Positions 13,637 to 19,858 of a stretch of 45,582 bases of DNA are shown piece after piece; the stretch's first letter is position 1; each line of letters begins with the position of its first letter. The notes below the pieces were generated by a model, which made no database searches, was not told the DNA's origin, and saw only the letters and a program-made list of their open reading frames with translations. This DNA is from a virus. Location of the stretch: positions 1 through 45,582 of IMG/VR virus record IMGVR_UViG_3300033145_000890, one strand, 5' to 3'. Position numbers and translations under genes: made by a program.

Positions 13637-14519
13637 CTACCTCTCGCCTCCAACCATACTTATCAATAATCTGATAGCCCCCGTGGATTTTAAAGTTTTT
13701 TATTAGTCCTCTTGGATTAACCGCAGGATCACGCCTATTCTTACCCACCGTGATCTTGACACGCTCATAATCCAACGCTAATGCAAGCCGGGTAACCTCC
13801 ATTGATCGCCAACCACCAAGTCCGGTATCTTGCCCCGGATTTTTCTGTAGGCAGACGATAGCAACCGCACCTTTAAGACGGTCATGGATGGCTTTTAATT
13901 TCTTTCCAATCACATAAAATTCATCGTGGATCTCAAGGAAATCAATTATATTTAGCTTGCCAATACCCGGAAATATAACCTCCTCGAAATTATCAGCTCG
14001 TTCATATGCGTGAAAGCTCCACTGGTCTAATCCGACATCAGGCCACTTGTTCAGTCGCTTTTTTAACTCCCCGGCTCCCATTTCAGAATTAAAATAGTGA
14101 ATATCCATCCGATGACGATTTTCTTTAATGACATTAAGACACAGGCAGGTCTTTCCAGAATCTTTGGCTCCGGCAAACATAATTATATTTCCATCATATA
14201 TTTCAACCAAATCGGAAATATCAAAAGGCAGCCATATATCCACAGGCGATTCATCGGCATTTATAAAGTCCATTTCAATTAATTCTCTTTCCGGTCTTTT
14301 ATAACAACCTCGCCTGGCTCCGTGTCGTTCAAGATAACCCATCTTGACCAGCTTCTCGAACTTCTCGGTCATTATAAAACGTTCTTCTGTGTCAACGGTA
14401 TAGTCAGATACAGAAAACCAGCCAGGCGCAGAATTTACCCAGTCAAGAACGTGAGCGATATTGTCAAGCAATTTGCTTTTGCTCATGTCTAGTTCTATAG
14501 GTGGTCTATTTCCCATCAT
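13620..14519 (-). CDS. RecA/DnaB-superfamily ATPase, probable replication helicase or loader
   Basis: 299 residues from ATG 14519 (GGGAGG nine bases upstream; a second Met follows directly). An N-terminal winged-helix-like region (about 1-85) is followed by a P-loop MFAGAKDSGKTCLCLN (about 112-127). A hydrophobic strand with acidic end (KAIHDRLKGAVAIVCLQKN) is the likely Walker B side. The fold resembles phage KaiC/RadA/DnaB-like single-ATPase-domain proteins that work with a replication initiator. It overlaps the initiator gene by 14 bases, as DnaB/DnaC-like partners do in other phages. Exact role (helicase, loader or regulator) is inferred. Confidence 0.75.
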   Translation of the reverse strand: MMGNRPPIELDMSKSKLLDNIAHVLDWVNSAPGWFSVSDYTVDTEERFIMTEKFEKLVKMGYLERHGARRGCYKRPERELIEMDFINADESPVDIWLPFDISDLVEIYDGNIIMFAGAKDSGKTCLCLNVIKENRHRMDIHYFNSEMGAGELKKRLNKWPDVGLDQWSFHAYERADNFEEVIFPGIGKLNIIDFLEIHDEFYVIGKKLKAIHDRLKGAVAIVCLQKNPGQDTGLGGWRSMEVTRLALALDYERVKITVGKNRRDPAVNPRGLIKNFKIHGGYQIIDKYGWRREVDEQNK

Positions 14520-15486
14520 ATTCAAGAGCCTCCCTGCCAATTAGAATTTTTTTGCTTGGTTTTGCGTCCGTCTCGTTTAAATAGCCTTCAAACTTAGTTC
14601 CAAAAAGCGTCTGAGGTCTGAGATAGTCCACCATGTTCGGGTCTGTTCGCCACTTCTCGCTTTTTCTGTCAATTACCGCCTGAAAATCAGCAAGGGTAAA
14701 TCCCTGGTTAATTCGTGCCTTAATGAGTCTTTGAGTTTCTTTGGAGGTATGCCGGAAGTTTTTATTTGTTTTATTGTTAAGGTAAGAAATGATTTTTTGA
14801 TATGGATAGTCGAGCTTTTTACTCGACAAAGAGGTTTTTTCTTTACTCTTATCTGCTTCTGCTTCTGCTTTTGCTTTTGCTTCTGGTTGGTCGGGTAGTC
14901 CGCACAATGACGCCGGTATGACGTCAGGTAGTCCAAACTTAATTAAATTAAGCAAGTAATCATTCGGTTTATACCACTCTCTATTGATTCTATATTCTTG
15001 AAATAATTTATGTAATTCTTTCTCTTGGGTTTTTGTTCCATCAAAATGCGAAAGAAGTTTTGGTTCATTTGGCATGGCTGTTTTCAAACTATTTAGCCTT
15101 GCCCACGGGTTTTTAGAAAATCCGATTTTTATTGATTTTTCATATTCAATAAAATAAATTTTTCCATCTTCTTCACCATCATTAAGGCCATTGTCTTGCT
15201 CAAAACTATTACCACCGACGAAACCTAATTCTTGAAGATTCTCCAAATCGGGTGGCTCTTCAAGGAAGCAAAGCCTTTGAATAAGTTTGGCATCGTTTGG
15301 AACCTTACCATCTTTGTCGGCAGCCAATAACCACATAGCAACAAGACGCCCTTTTTCTGCATCTGAAAGGGATACCCATTCAGGATTTCTCATTAAACGG
15401 CGGTGTATTTTTATCCAAGGTGGCTGTCCCCTGTCTGCTCTATACGTCTGCCATTTATTCCAGTTGGTTATTTTAAGATATTCCAT
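14506..15486 (-). CDS. Replication initiator with an inserted GIY-YIG-type (T5orf172/MUG113) domain
   Basis: 326 residues from ATG 15486. Residues 1-95 are a typical phage replisome-organiser N-domain (WIKIHRRLMRNPEWVSLSDAE). Residues about 108-185 are a T5orf172/MUG113-type GIY-YIG domain: KIYFIEYEKSIKIGFS (catalytic Tyr-Phe-Ile and Lys-Ile-Gly), NPWARLNSLKTAMP and EKELHKLFQEYRINREWY. A Lys/Ala/Glu linker leads to a C-terminal DnaT/Phg_2220_C-like domain (about 230-310) with RINQGFTLADFQAVIDRKSEKW. Such an in-frame nuclease domain inside a replication protein is unusual. It lies next to the ATPase partner and under the HTH promoter. Confidence 0.8.
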   Translation of the reverse strand: MEYLKITNWNKWQTYRADRGQPPWIKIHRRLMRNPEWVSLSDAEKGRLVAMWLLAADKDGKVPNDAKLIQRLCFLEEPPDLENLQELGFVGGNSFEQDNGLNDGEEDGKIYFIEYEKSIKIGFSKNPWARLNSLKTAMPNEPKLLSHFDGTKTQEKELHKLFQEYRINREWYKPNDYLLNLIKFGLPDVIPASLCGLPDQPEAKAKAEAEADKSKEKTSLSSKKLDYPYQKIISYLNNKTNKNFRHTSKETQRLIKARINQGFTLADFQAVIDRKSEKWRTDPNMVDYLRPQTLFGTKFEGYLNETDAKPSKKILIGREALEYDGK

Positions 15487-15625
15487 TTGCAAACTTTATC
15501 TGTAAATGCTTAATTAGAATATCAATAATAAAACCACCCGGGCACCCCTCATCTGTAAGCGCACTTGCAACCGACTTGAAACGGTCGATCTCTTTAATTG
15601 TTATCTTCAACGTATCTTTTTCCAT
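15473..15625 (-). CDS. Small protein upstream of the initiator, 50 residues
   Basis: A strong AGGAGG precedes ATG 15625 and the end overlaps the initiator start by 14 bases, so it is translationally coupled. It contains a short amphipathic N-terminus and a Cys-Pro-Gly-Gly turn. The initiator has no ribosome-binding site of its own, so coupling through this gene is probably how it is translated. Confidence 0.65.
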   Translation of the reverse strand: MEKDTLKITIKEIDRFKSVASALTDEGCPGGFIIDILIKHLQIKFANGIS

Positions 15626-15648
15626 TTTAAACCTCCTCTAAAAACAGC

Positions 15649-15716
15649 AAAGGGATATATAAGGCGAGGAGGCAGCCCCTTCCCAATCATAGCGATTGAT
15701 CCTTATATATCCCTTT
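15649..15716. promoter_or_regulatory. Perfect 16-bp inverted repeat in the replication-gene leader
   Basis: AAAGGGATATATAAGG (15649-15664) is the exact reverse complement of 15701-15716. The 36-base interior holds a second small stem (CAATC/GATTG). It lies just upstream of the AGGAGG of the 50-residue gene. It could be an operator pair, a stable leader hairpin or part of an origin. No terminator U tract is present. Confidence 0.7.
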
Positions 15717-15800
15717 TCTACTTTTAAATTGATTTTGATCTCTGCCTCGATCATTAGATTTTTACCTCAGATTCATATAAAGCACGATAAAAATTGAATG

Positions 15801-16016
15801 TCAATATTTATTATACCCCTCTTCAGTCAACTGAGTCCACCTTGCCATGTTTCCAGAAATACCGCCGAATATTAATTTCGATTTCCAAGGCCACGTAGCA
15901 GGATCTTCGGCGTGATAATAACACTGGCCGGTATGATTATAAATCGATAACGGCTTGCCGCATATCTTACATTTTTTTCTTTTGCAAATCTTTGCGTCTC
16001 TGACTTGATGTTTCAT
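15801..16016 (-). CDS. Zinc-finger protein, 71 residues
   Basis: Strong GGGGG/AGC before ATG 16016. CKICGKPLSIYNHTGQCYYH (about 16-35) is a Cys2-CysHis zinc-binding module with the pattern CGKPLS-YN-C-H that recurs in small phage transcription or regulatory proteins. The C-terminal half is Trp-rich. A role in early regulation is likely but not proven. Confidence 0.7.
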   Translation of the reverse strand: MKHQVRDAKICKRKKCKICGKPLSIYNHTGQCYYHAEDPATWPWKSKLIFGGISGNMARWTQLTEEGYNKY

Positions 16017-16030
16017 AGCTCCCCCACATC

Positions 16031-16420
16031 TTACAATTTTATCTGATTATTGTGGTAAAGGTTCAGAAGTTTTGCCACCAGCTCAGCATCAGCTTTTGCG
16101 CCCTCGGAATAACAAGCAAATTCGTCGCAGTACATGTTATTCGACGTTAAAATGTATTCCGTGTCGTCATCAGTCTCTGTCCCGAAATTAGCAACAAACC
16201 AATTTTTACCTATGTTTTTTATGTTATCAACAATGAATATCTCTCGGTATTTTTTGGGCATACCCCTTATCTCTGTTTCAAACACCGGGCATGAGCGGTA
16301 CCACCACATACCGGGACACCATCCACGACCTACAAGACCCAGTCCATAGACACAATCAAGCCATTGGCATTTTAGTCTGCACTGCATCTGATTTTTTTTG
16401 CATGTCCAGTGGATTCTCAT
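16031..16420 (-). CDS. Cys-rich N-domain fused to conserved small domain, 129 residues
   Basis: AAAGGATG precedes ATG 16420. Residues 1-55 hold about six Cys and many Trp (CKKNQMQCRLKC, WCPGMWWYRSC). Residues about 65-129 match the 78-residue protein at 8324-8560 (WFVANFGTETDDDTEYILTS, AKLLNLYHNNQIKL). The shared domain thus occurs alone and fused to a zinc-binding head in one genome. Function unknown. Confidence 0.7.
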   Translation of the reverse strand: MRIHWTCKKNQMQCRLKCQWLDCVYGLGLVGRGWCPGMWWYRSCPVFETEIRGMPKKYREIFIVDNIKNIGKNWFVANFGTETDDDTEYILTSNNMYCDEFACYSEGAKADAELVAKLLNLYHNNQIKL

Positions 16421-16482
16421 AAGATTTCATCCTTTGACTAGATAACAATTAGTTGAGTTGCGAAGCCAACTCTAGCGCATGG

Positions 16483-16668
16483 TTATTTTATAAGATCTCT
16501 GGGGGGGATCTGTAATATCCTGCCAATGGGTTCGGCACCCCTTAGACTCTCTGATCGTAACCAGTAATTAACCAATTGCTGAGATGTTCCAATCTGCTCG
16601 GATAACCACTTTTGAGATCTGCCTATTCTTTCAAGCTCGCTTATGATTTTTTCAATATTTAATTTCAT
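16483..16668 (-). CDS. Small helix-turn-helix repressor-like protein, 61 residues
   Basis: Residues about 14-40 (IGRSQKWLSEQIGTSQQLVNYWL) form a Cro/CI-type HTH (XRE family). It is short for a CI-type repressor and lacks a C-terminal oligomerisation or cleavage domain, so it is Cro-sized. The ATG at 16668 has no ribosome-binding site, and the promoter at 16676-16704 would start the message at about the ATG itself, i.e. leaderless, as for lambda cI from PRM. It probably binds the TGTCAACAAAA half-sites. Confidence 0.75.
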   Translation of the reverse strand: MKLNIEKIISELERIGRSQKWLSEQIGTSQQLVNYWLRSESLRGAEPIGRILQIPPRDLIK

Positions 16669-16675
16669 ACTTGCT

Positions 16676-16704
16676 ATTCTATTTTTTATTTTTTAAAATG
16701 TCAA
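16676..16704 (-). promoter_or_regulatory. Leftward promoter of the HTH gene
   Basis: Minus strand TTGACA (16704-16699), 17 bases, TAGAAT (16681-16676): near-perfect sigma-70. It mirrors the rightward promoter base for base in its boxes. Confidence 0.8.
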
Positions 16705-16745
16705 CAAAATAATTTTATTGTTGTATCAAAAGATTTTTGTTGACA
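16699..16745. promoter_or_regulatory. Operator: paired TGTCAACAAAA half-sites
   Basis: TGTCAACAAAA at 16699-16709 and its exact reverse complement TTTTGTTGACA at 16735-16745 overlap the -35 boxes of both divergent promoters. A single regulator bound here could silence or balance both directions; the HTH protein is the obvious candidate. Confidence 0.75.
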
Positions 16746-16768
16746 AACCGAAATATATTCTTTAGAAT
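16740..16768 (+). promoter_or_regulatory. Rightward promoter of the recombination/methylation operon
   Basis: TTGACA (16740-16745), 17 bases, TAGAAT (16763-16768). The expected start is near 16775, with GGAG at 16784-16788 and ATG 16798. Confidence 0.85.
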
Positions 16769-16797
16769 ACAAGAAAACGTCAAAGGAGAATCAAGAA

Positions 16798-16905
16798 ATG
16801 GCAATTCACAGATTTTACGAAACACACCCAAATTGTAACCGATGTGAACTTTACGGCTCGAAATACACATCAATGAAGATAGCCGAATTTATGGGTGAGC
16901 TATAA
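16798..16905 (+). CDS. Small protein with CNRC motif, 35 residues
   Basis: First gene of the rightward operon, with AAAGGAG upstream. It has CNRC near residue 13 and a helical end. Position is that of cro in lambdoid phages, but no HTH is visible. Its stop overlaps the next start (TAATG). Confidence 0.55.
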   Translation: MAIHRFYETHPNCNRCELYGSKYTSMKIAEFMGEL

Positions 16906-17108
16906 TGTTCGGACAGTCAAAAATCAACTACATGACAAGATTAAAAAACGCTGATATCGCCGTTCTAAGGGCGGCGTTGGAAGAATATACTTAACCTCAC
17001 GCCAATGGTTCTCCGGTTGGACATCAATTAATTGAACAGTCTTTACCTGGCAGAATCAATGCGGTGGAATCAGTTGACAGGCCCGTGGTGCGTATCGGGG
17101 TAACTTAA
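16905..17108 (+). pseudogene. Short gene interrupted by an in-frame TAA
   Basis: The frame from ATG 16905 gives 29 residues ending ALEEYT and a TAA at 16992-16994. The same frame continues without another stop for 37 codons (PHANGSPVGHQLIEQSL ... RPVVRIGV) to TAA 17106-17108. Both halves look protein-like, so this is either a nonsense-broken 67-codon gene or a readthrough product. Coupled to the 35-residue gene upstream. Confidence 0.45.
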
Positions 17109-17142
17109 CAACATATAAAATCGGCAAAAAAGGGGATGGTGT

Positions 17143-17493
17143 ATGGATGAAAGGCAATCATGTGATGTTGTAATTAATGGAATTGAATATGTGCGCAGAG
17201 AAACAATTACAGAAAATTATGTGATTGTTCGTACATGTTCAGCCGGGGTGTTTGCCGGGAATTTAATGGGCCGAAACGGAAAAGAAGTGGTTCTGAATAA
17301 TGCTCGGCGCATTTGGTATTGGAAAGGGGCGGCGTCTTTATCTCAATTGGCTATGGAAGGAACTTCAGACCCAGACAATTGTAAATTTCCATGCGAGGTT
17401 GCAGAAATAACATTAACCGAAGCCATTGAAATTATTCCATGTACCAAAAAAGCAGAAAAGAGTATTAGAGAGGTTTTGATATGGAAAAAGTAA
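17143..17493 (+). CDS. DUF6948-type protein, 116 residues
   Basis: The pattern RTCSAGVFAGNLMGRNGKEV followed by ARRIWYWKGAASLSQLAMEG and TLTEAIEIIPC fits a conserved phage domain recorded as DUF6948. No function is known. GGGG before ATG 17143. The end overlaps the Gly-Ser-Tyr repeat gene by 13 bases. Confidence 0.65.
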   Translation: MDERQSCDVVINGIEYVRRETITENYVIVRTCSAGVFAGNLMGRNGKEVVLNNARRIWYWKGAASLSQLAMEGTSDPDNCKFPCEVAEITLTEAIEIIPCTKKAEKSIREVLIWKK

Positions 17494-17765
17494 TGTGCAA
17501 CAGTTCCGGCTCCAGCGATGGCTCCGGCTCCAGCGACGGCTCCGGCTCTGGCGACGGCTCCGGCTACGGCTCCGGCTCTGGCTACGGCTCCGGCTACGGC
17601 GACGGCTCCGGCTCCAGCGACGGCTCCGGCTACGGCTCCGGCTCTGGCTACGGCTCCGGCTACGGCGACGGCTACGGCTACGGCGACGGCTACGGCTCCG
17701 GCTACGGCTCCGGCTCTGGCTACGGCTCCGGCTCCGGCTACGGCGACGGCTACGGCTCCGGCTAA
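17481..17765 (+). CDS. Gly-Ser/Tyr/Asp dipeptide-repeat protein, 94 residues
   Basis: AGAGG lies before ATG 17481. After MEKVMCNSS the protein is an unbroken array of XG dipeptides with X = Ser, Tyr or Asp (e.g. GSGYGSGYGDGSG). This comes from a hexanucleotide tandem repeat of ggctcc/ggctac/gacggc. Similar low-complexity Gly-rich proteins occur in other phages; function is unknown. All three forward frames are open across the array. It stops exactly as the repeat ends. Confidence 0.55.
   Translation: MEKVMCNSSGSSDGSGSSDGSGSGDGSGYGSGSGYGSGYGDGSGSSDGSGYGSGSGYGSGYGDGYGYGDGYGSGYGSGSGYGSGSGYGDGYGSG
17499..17764 (+). repeat. Hexanucleotide tandem repeat (ggctcc/ggctac/ggcgac)
   Basis: About 44 imperfect copies of a 6-base unit, GC-rich against an AT-rich genome. 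Because the unit is a multiple of three, copy-number changes keep the reading frame. Slippage during replication is likely. Confidence 0.85.
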
Positions 17766-17937
17766 TTGCAGCTTAACAATTTGGCAAGCCGAGGAATACC
17801 GGGCGGCGATCAGCAAAAAGTGCTCACATTGCCACGCCGATGAAGTTGGCCCACCTGAAAATGGTGCTAAAAGGTATCGGTTACTGGCTGCCCGGATTCA
17901 CAAAGAGAGGGGGTGGTTTTATGTTTGTCAATGGTAA
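17518..17937 (+). CDS. Alternative frame: Ala/Pro/Thr linker then Cys-His domain, 139 residues
   Basis: From ATG 17518 the third frame reads the repeat as an Ala-Pro-Thr chain and continues past it into a normal-looking domain (TIWQAEEYRAAISKKCSHC, ending KERGWFYVCQW) with CSHCHADE. The domain itself has no start codon after the repeat, so it is made from this weak start, by frameshifting inside the repeat, or is a remnant. I cannot tell which frame is used. Confidence 0.35.
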   Translation: MAPAPATAPALATAPATAPALATAPATATAPAPATAPATAPALATAPATATATATATATAPATAPALATAPAPATATATAPANCSLTIWQAEEYRAAISKKCSHCHADEVGPPENGAKRYRLLAARIHKERGWFYVCQW

Positions 17938-17982
17938 CACCCGGTAGATAAAAAAAAGCTGTTAAAAACGTAATTTGGACCT

Positions 17983-18021
17983 GTGGCGGTTGCTCTTTAC
18001 CAGAATCGGAGCAACCGCCAC
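17983..18021 (+). terminator. Strong 13-bp hairpin
   Basis: GTGGCGGTTGCTC (17983-17995) pairs perfectly with 18009-18021 around a 13-base loop. Only TTTC follows, so termination would be partial; the next gene's GGGAGGG lies right behind it. It may attenuate the operon or protect the upstream message. Confidence 0.65.
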
Positions 18022-18038
18022 TTTCAAAGGGAGGGATT

Positions 18039-18209
18039 GTGGATAAAATAGATTTGGTGCAAAAAATAGGAAATGAAGTTTGCGACAACTGTGGACCCAG
18101 TAGAGATTGTGGACTCGACTATACCGAATGTGAACGCATAGACCATGCCATTTTTTTGGTTGATGAATATTTAGGACAAGACGAAAAGGGCACAACCGAA
18201 AAGGACTAA
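18039..18209 (+). CDS. Small Cys-rich protein with GTG start, 56 residues
   Basis: AAAGGGAGGG precedes GTG 18039. CDNCG (about 15-19), RDCG (about 22-25) and TECE make a likely zinc-binding cluster, followed by a helical acidic end. No family recognised. Confidence 0.6.
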   Translation: MDKIDLVQKIGNEVCDNCGPSRDCGLDYTECERIDHAIFLVDEYLGQDEKGTTEKD

Positions 18210-18211
18210 CC

Positions 18212-18298
18212 ATGTTTAAAAAATTCATCCTAAATTTATTGTTTATATTTTTCTGTGCTTACTACGGGCTTATTGTGGCTGTGTGGATGGGGGCGTGA
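18212..18298 (+). CDS. Small membrane protein, 28 residues
   Basis: One hydrophobic helix (FILNLLFIFFCAYYGLIVAV). It is two bases behind the preceding stop and its TGA overlaps the next ATG, which argues for real translation in a chain of micro-genes. Confidence 0.5.
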   Translation: MFKKFILNLLFIFFCAYYGLIVAVWMGA

Positions 18299-18435
18299 TG
18301 TATTGCGACATATGCGATTTGCCAACTAATATTTTATTCCCGATTGAACGTTCCGACTATTTTCGTCAGGTATGCCAGGAGTGTTACCTGGCATTTTTAG
18401 AGTGTGAGGAAGAGGAGGAGAAATCCGATGAATGA
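18298..18435 (+). CDS. Small zinc-ribbon protein, 45 residues
   Basis: CDIC at 3-6 and CQEC at 26-29 make a compact zinc ribbon, with an acidic tail (ECEEEEEKSDE). The tail codons supply the GGAGGAG ribosome-binding site of the ERF gene. Coupled on both sides by overlaps. Confidence 0.6.
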   Translation: MYCDICDLPTNILFPIERSDYFRQVCQECYLAFLECEEEEEKSDE

Positions 18436-19246
18436 AGTATCAAAGGACGTTGAAAAATTTGAAGATCGGGGCGACATCCCCAGCGCTGTTGTTATCAGTG
18501 ATCCAAATTCACCGGCAGCGTTGACAAGGTTGGCCCTGTCTTGTGGTCAGAGCTTGGCCGACATTGAAAAGATGCTTGAGCTTCAAATTAAGTATGAAGA
18601 AAACGAGGCCAGGAAAGCCTATTTTGATGCTGTCGCTAATTTTAAAGCCGAGGCCCCCCGGGTTACTAAAGACAAGTACAATAAATGGTTTGAGTCTTGG
18701 TACACATCTCTTGGCAATTTACTTGATACATACAACCCTATTCTTGGGAAACATGGCTTATCAATATCGTTTCCAATTCTCTCGGTGCCCGAACAAGCGA
18801 AAGGATCTATGACGGTTGAGTGTAAACTTTCTCATGCAATGGGTCACAGCGAGTCTATCAGCATGACATCGCCAATAGATCAAGCGGCTATTGGTAAATC
18901 AAGTGGCCAGCGGTCAAGGACTCCTATCCAAGATATCAAAACAACGTTCACTTATTTAAGGTCAGCAACGTGTGAAGCTATTTTGGGTGTAGCAGGCAGC
19001 GAAGCCGGATCAGCGGATAATGATGGAAACACTACCAGGAAGCAACCGGAAGTCAAATGTATCAACGAAGCTCAGGTCAAAACAATCGAAAGCTTGATGA
19101 TCAGGACAGACATAAACACAAAAGTCTTTTTTAAATCCCTGAAAGTAATCGAGATTAAAGAGCTACCGGCGAAGGGTTTTAGCGGCGCCATGAACATTCT
19201 GAACGCACGACTAAAGAATATGAGACAGCCGGGAGAAGAGGGTTGA
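18428..19246 (+). CDS. erf: ERF-family single-strand annealing protein
   Basis: 272 residues from ATG 18428 (GGAGG upstream). Residues about 45-190 follow the ERF superfamily: long N-terminal helix, KDKYNKWFESWYTSLGNLL and the conserved LLDTYNPILGKHGLSISF and RSRTPIQDIKTTFTYLRSA region. Such proteins anneal complementary strands during phage recombination, circularising permuted P22-like genomes. The C-terminal part (about 200-272) is a helical tail. It precedes an exonuclease gene, its usual partner. Confidence 0.88.
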   Translation: MNEVSKDVEKFEDRGDIPSAVVISDPNSPAALTRLALSCGQSLADIEKMLELQIKYEENEARKAYFDAVANFKAEAPRVTKDKYNKWFESWYTSLGNLLDTYNPILGKHGLSISFPILSVPEQAKGSMTVECKLSHAMGHSESISMTSPIDQAAIGKSSGQRSRTPIQDIKTTFTYLRSATCEAILGVAGSEAGSADNDGNTTRKQPEVKCINEAQVKTIESLMIRTDINTKVFFKSLKVIEIKELPAKGFSGAMNILNARLKNMRQPGEEG

Positions 19247-19857
19247 TAGTTATAGATTGCGAACAATATTCACCCATTTGGTGGGCCGAGCATATCAAGA
19301 AACCCACGGCCTCGAATTTCAATAAAATCGTTGGCACAAAAGGAAATCCGTCTAAATCCGCAGAGGCTTATATGTATCAGCTCGCAATTGAAAACATAAC
19401 CAACGAATACGCCGGGAAAGAATTTCAAGGTGCGGCTATGAAAAGGGGGCTTAAACTCGAACCGGAAGCGAGAGACATTTTTTCTCTTATGATGGTTATG
19501 GAAGTCAGGCAAGTGGGTATGATTTATGCAGACGAACAAAAGAAATACTCTGCATCACCTGATGGTTTGATGGAAAACACGGGCCTTGAAATATATTGCC
19601 CTGAATCTGCATCGGCTGGATATTGTTTTACGCATCCAGACAAGGCGATAAAACACGCGAAAAAGTTCCAACAAATCCAGGGAACTATGTTTATAGGTGG
19701 ATTCCAGACATATTATTTCATGTGTTACTACCCGAAAATGCCGCCGCTTATTTTGAAAGTTGGGCGGGATGAAAAGTTCATTGCGGCGTTGGCGGCAGAG
19801 CTTGGCGAGTTTGTTGATGATCTCGTAAAATTGGTTAGAAAATTAAAGGGGGAATAA
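19243..19857 (+). CDS. YqaJ/lambda-exonuclease-like recombination nuclease
   Basis: 204 residues with a TTG start at 19243 that overlaps the ERF stop; no other start is available for 40 codons. The N-terminus (SPIWWAEHIKKPTASNF) and RGLKLEPEARDIFS fit YqaJ-type exonucleases. The acidic motif is SPDGLMENTGLEIYCP, where relatives usually have GL-EIKCP: the catalytic Lys appears as Tyr. If that is not a subfamily feature, activity would be lost. It works with ERF to give 3' strands for annealing. Its end is two bases before the next gene. Confidence 0.7.
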   Translation: MIVIDCEQYSPIWWAEHIKKPTASNFNKIVGTKGNPSKSAEAYMYQLAIENITNEYAGKEFQGAAMKRGLKLEPEARDIFSLMMVMEVRQVGMIYADEQKKYSASPDGLMENTGLEIYCPESASAGYCFTHPDKAIKHAKKFQQIQGTMFIGGFQTYYFMCYYPKMPPLILKVGRDEKFIAALAAELGEFVDDLVKLVRKLKGE

Positions 19858-19858
19858 A

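Noticed and set aside
16455-16472. GAGTTG/CAACTC hairpin behind the HTH gene
   Set aside because: Six pairs with a six-base loop and no U tract; may be a weak terminator but not supported enough to list.
17499-17764. CRISPR array interpretation of the repeat
   Set aside because: The unit is six bases without spacers and encodes a dipeptide repeat.
17343-17816. 157-residue minus-strand frame through the hexamer repeat
   Set aside because: It exists only because the repeat is open in every frame; no ribosome-binding site and no protein-like sequence outside the repeat.
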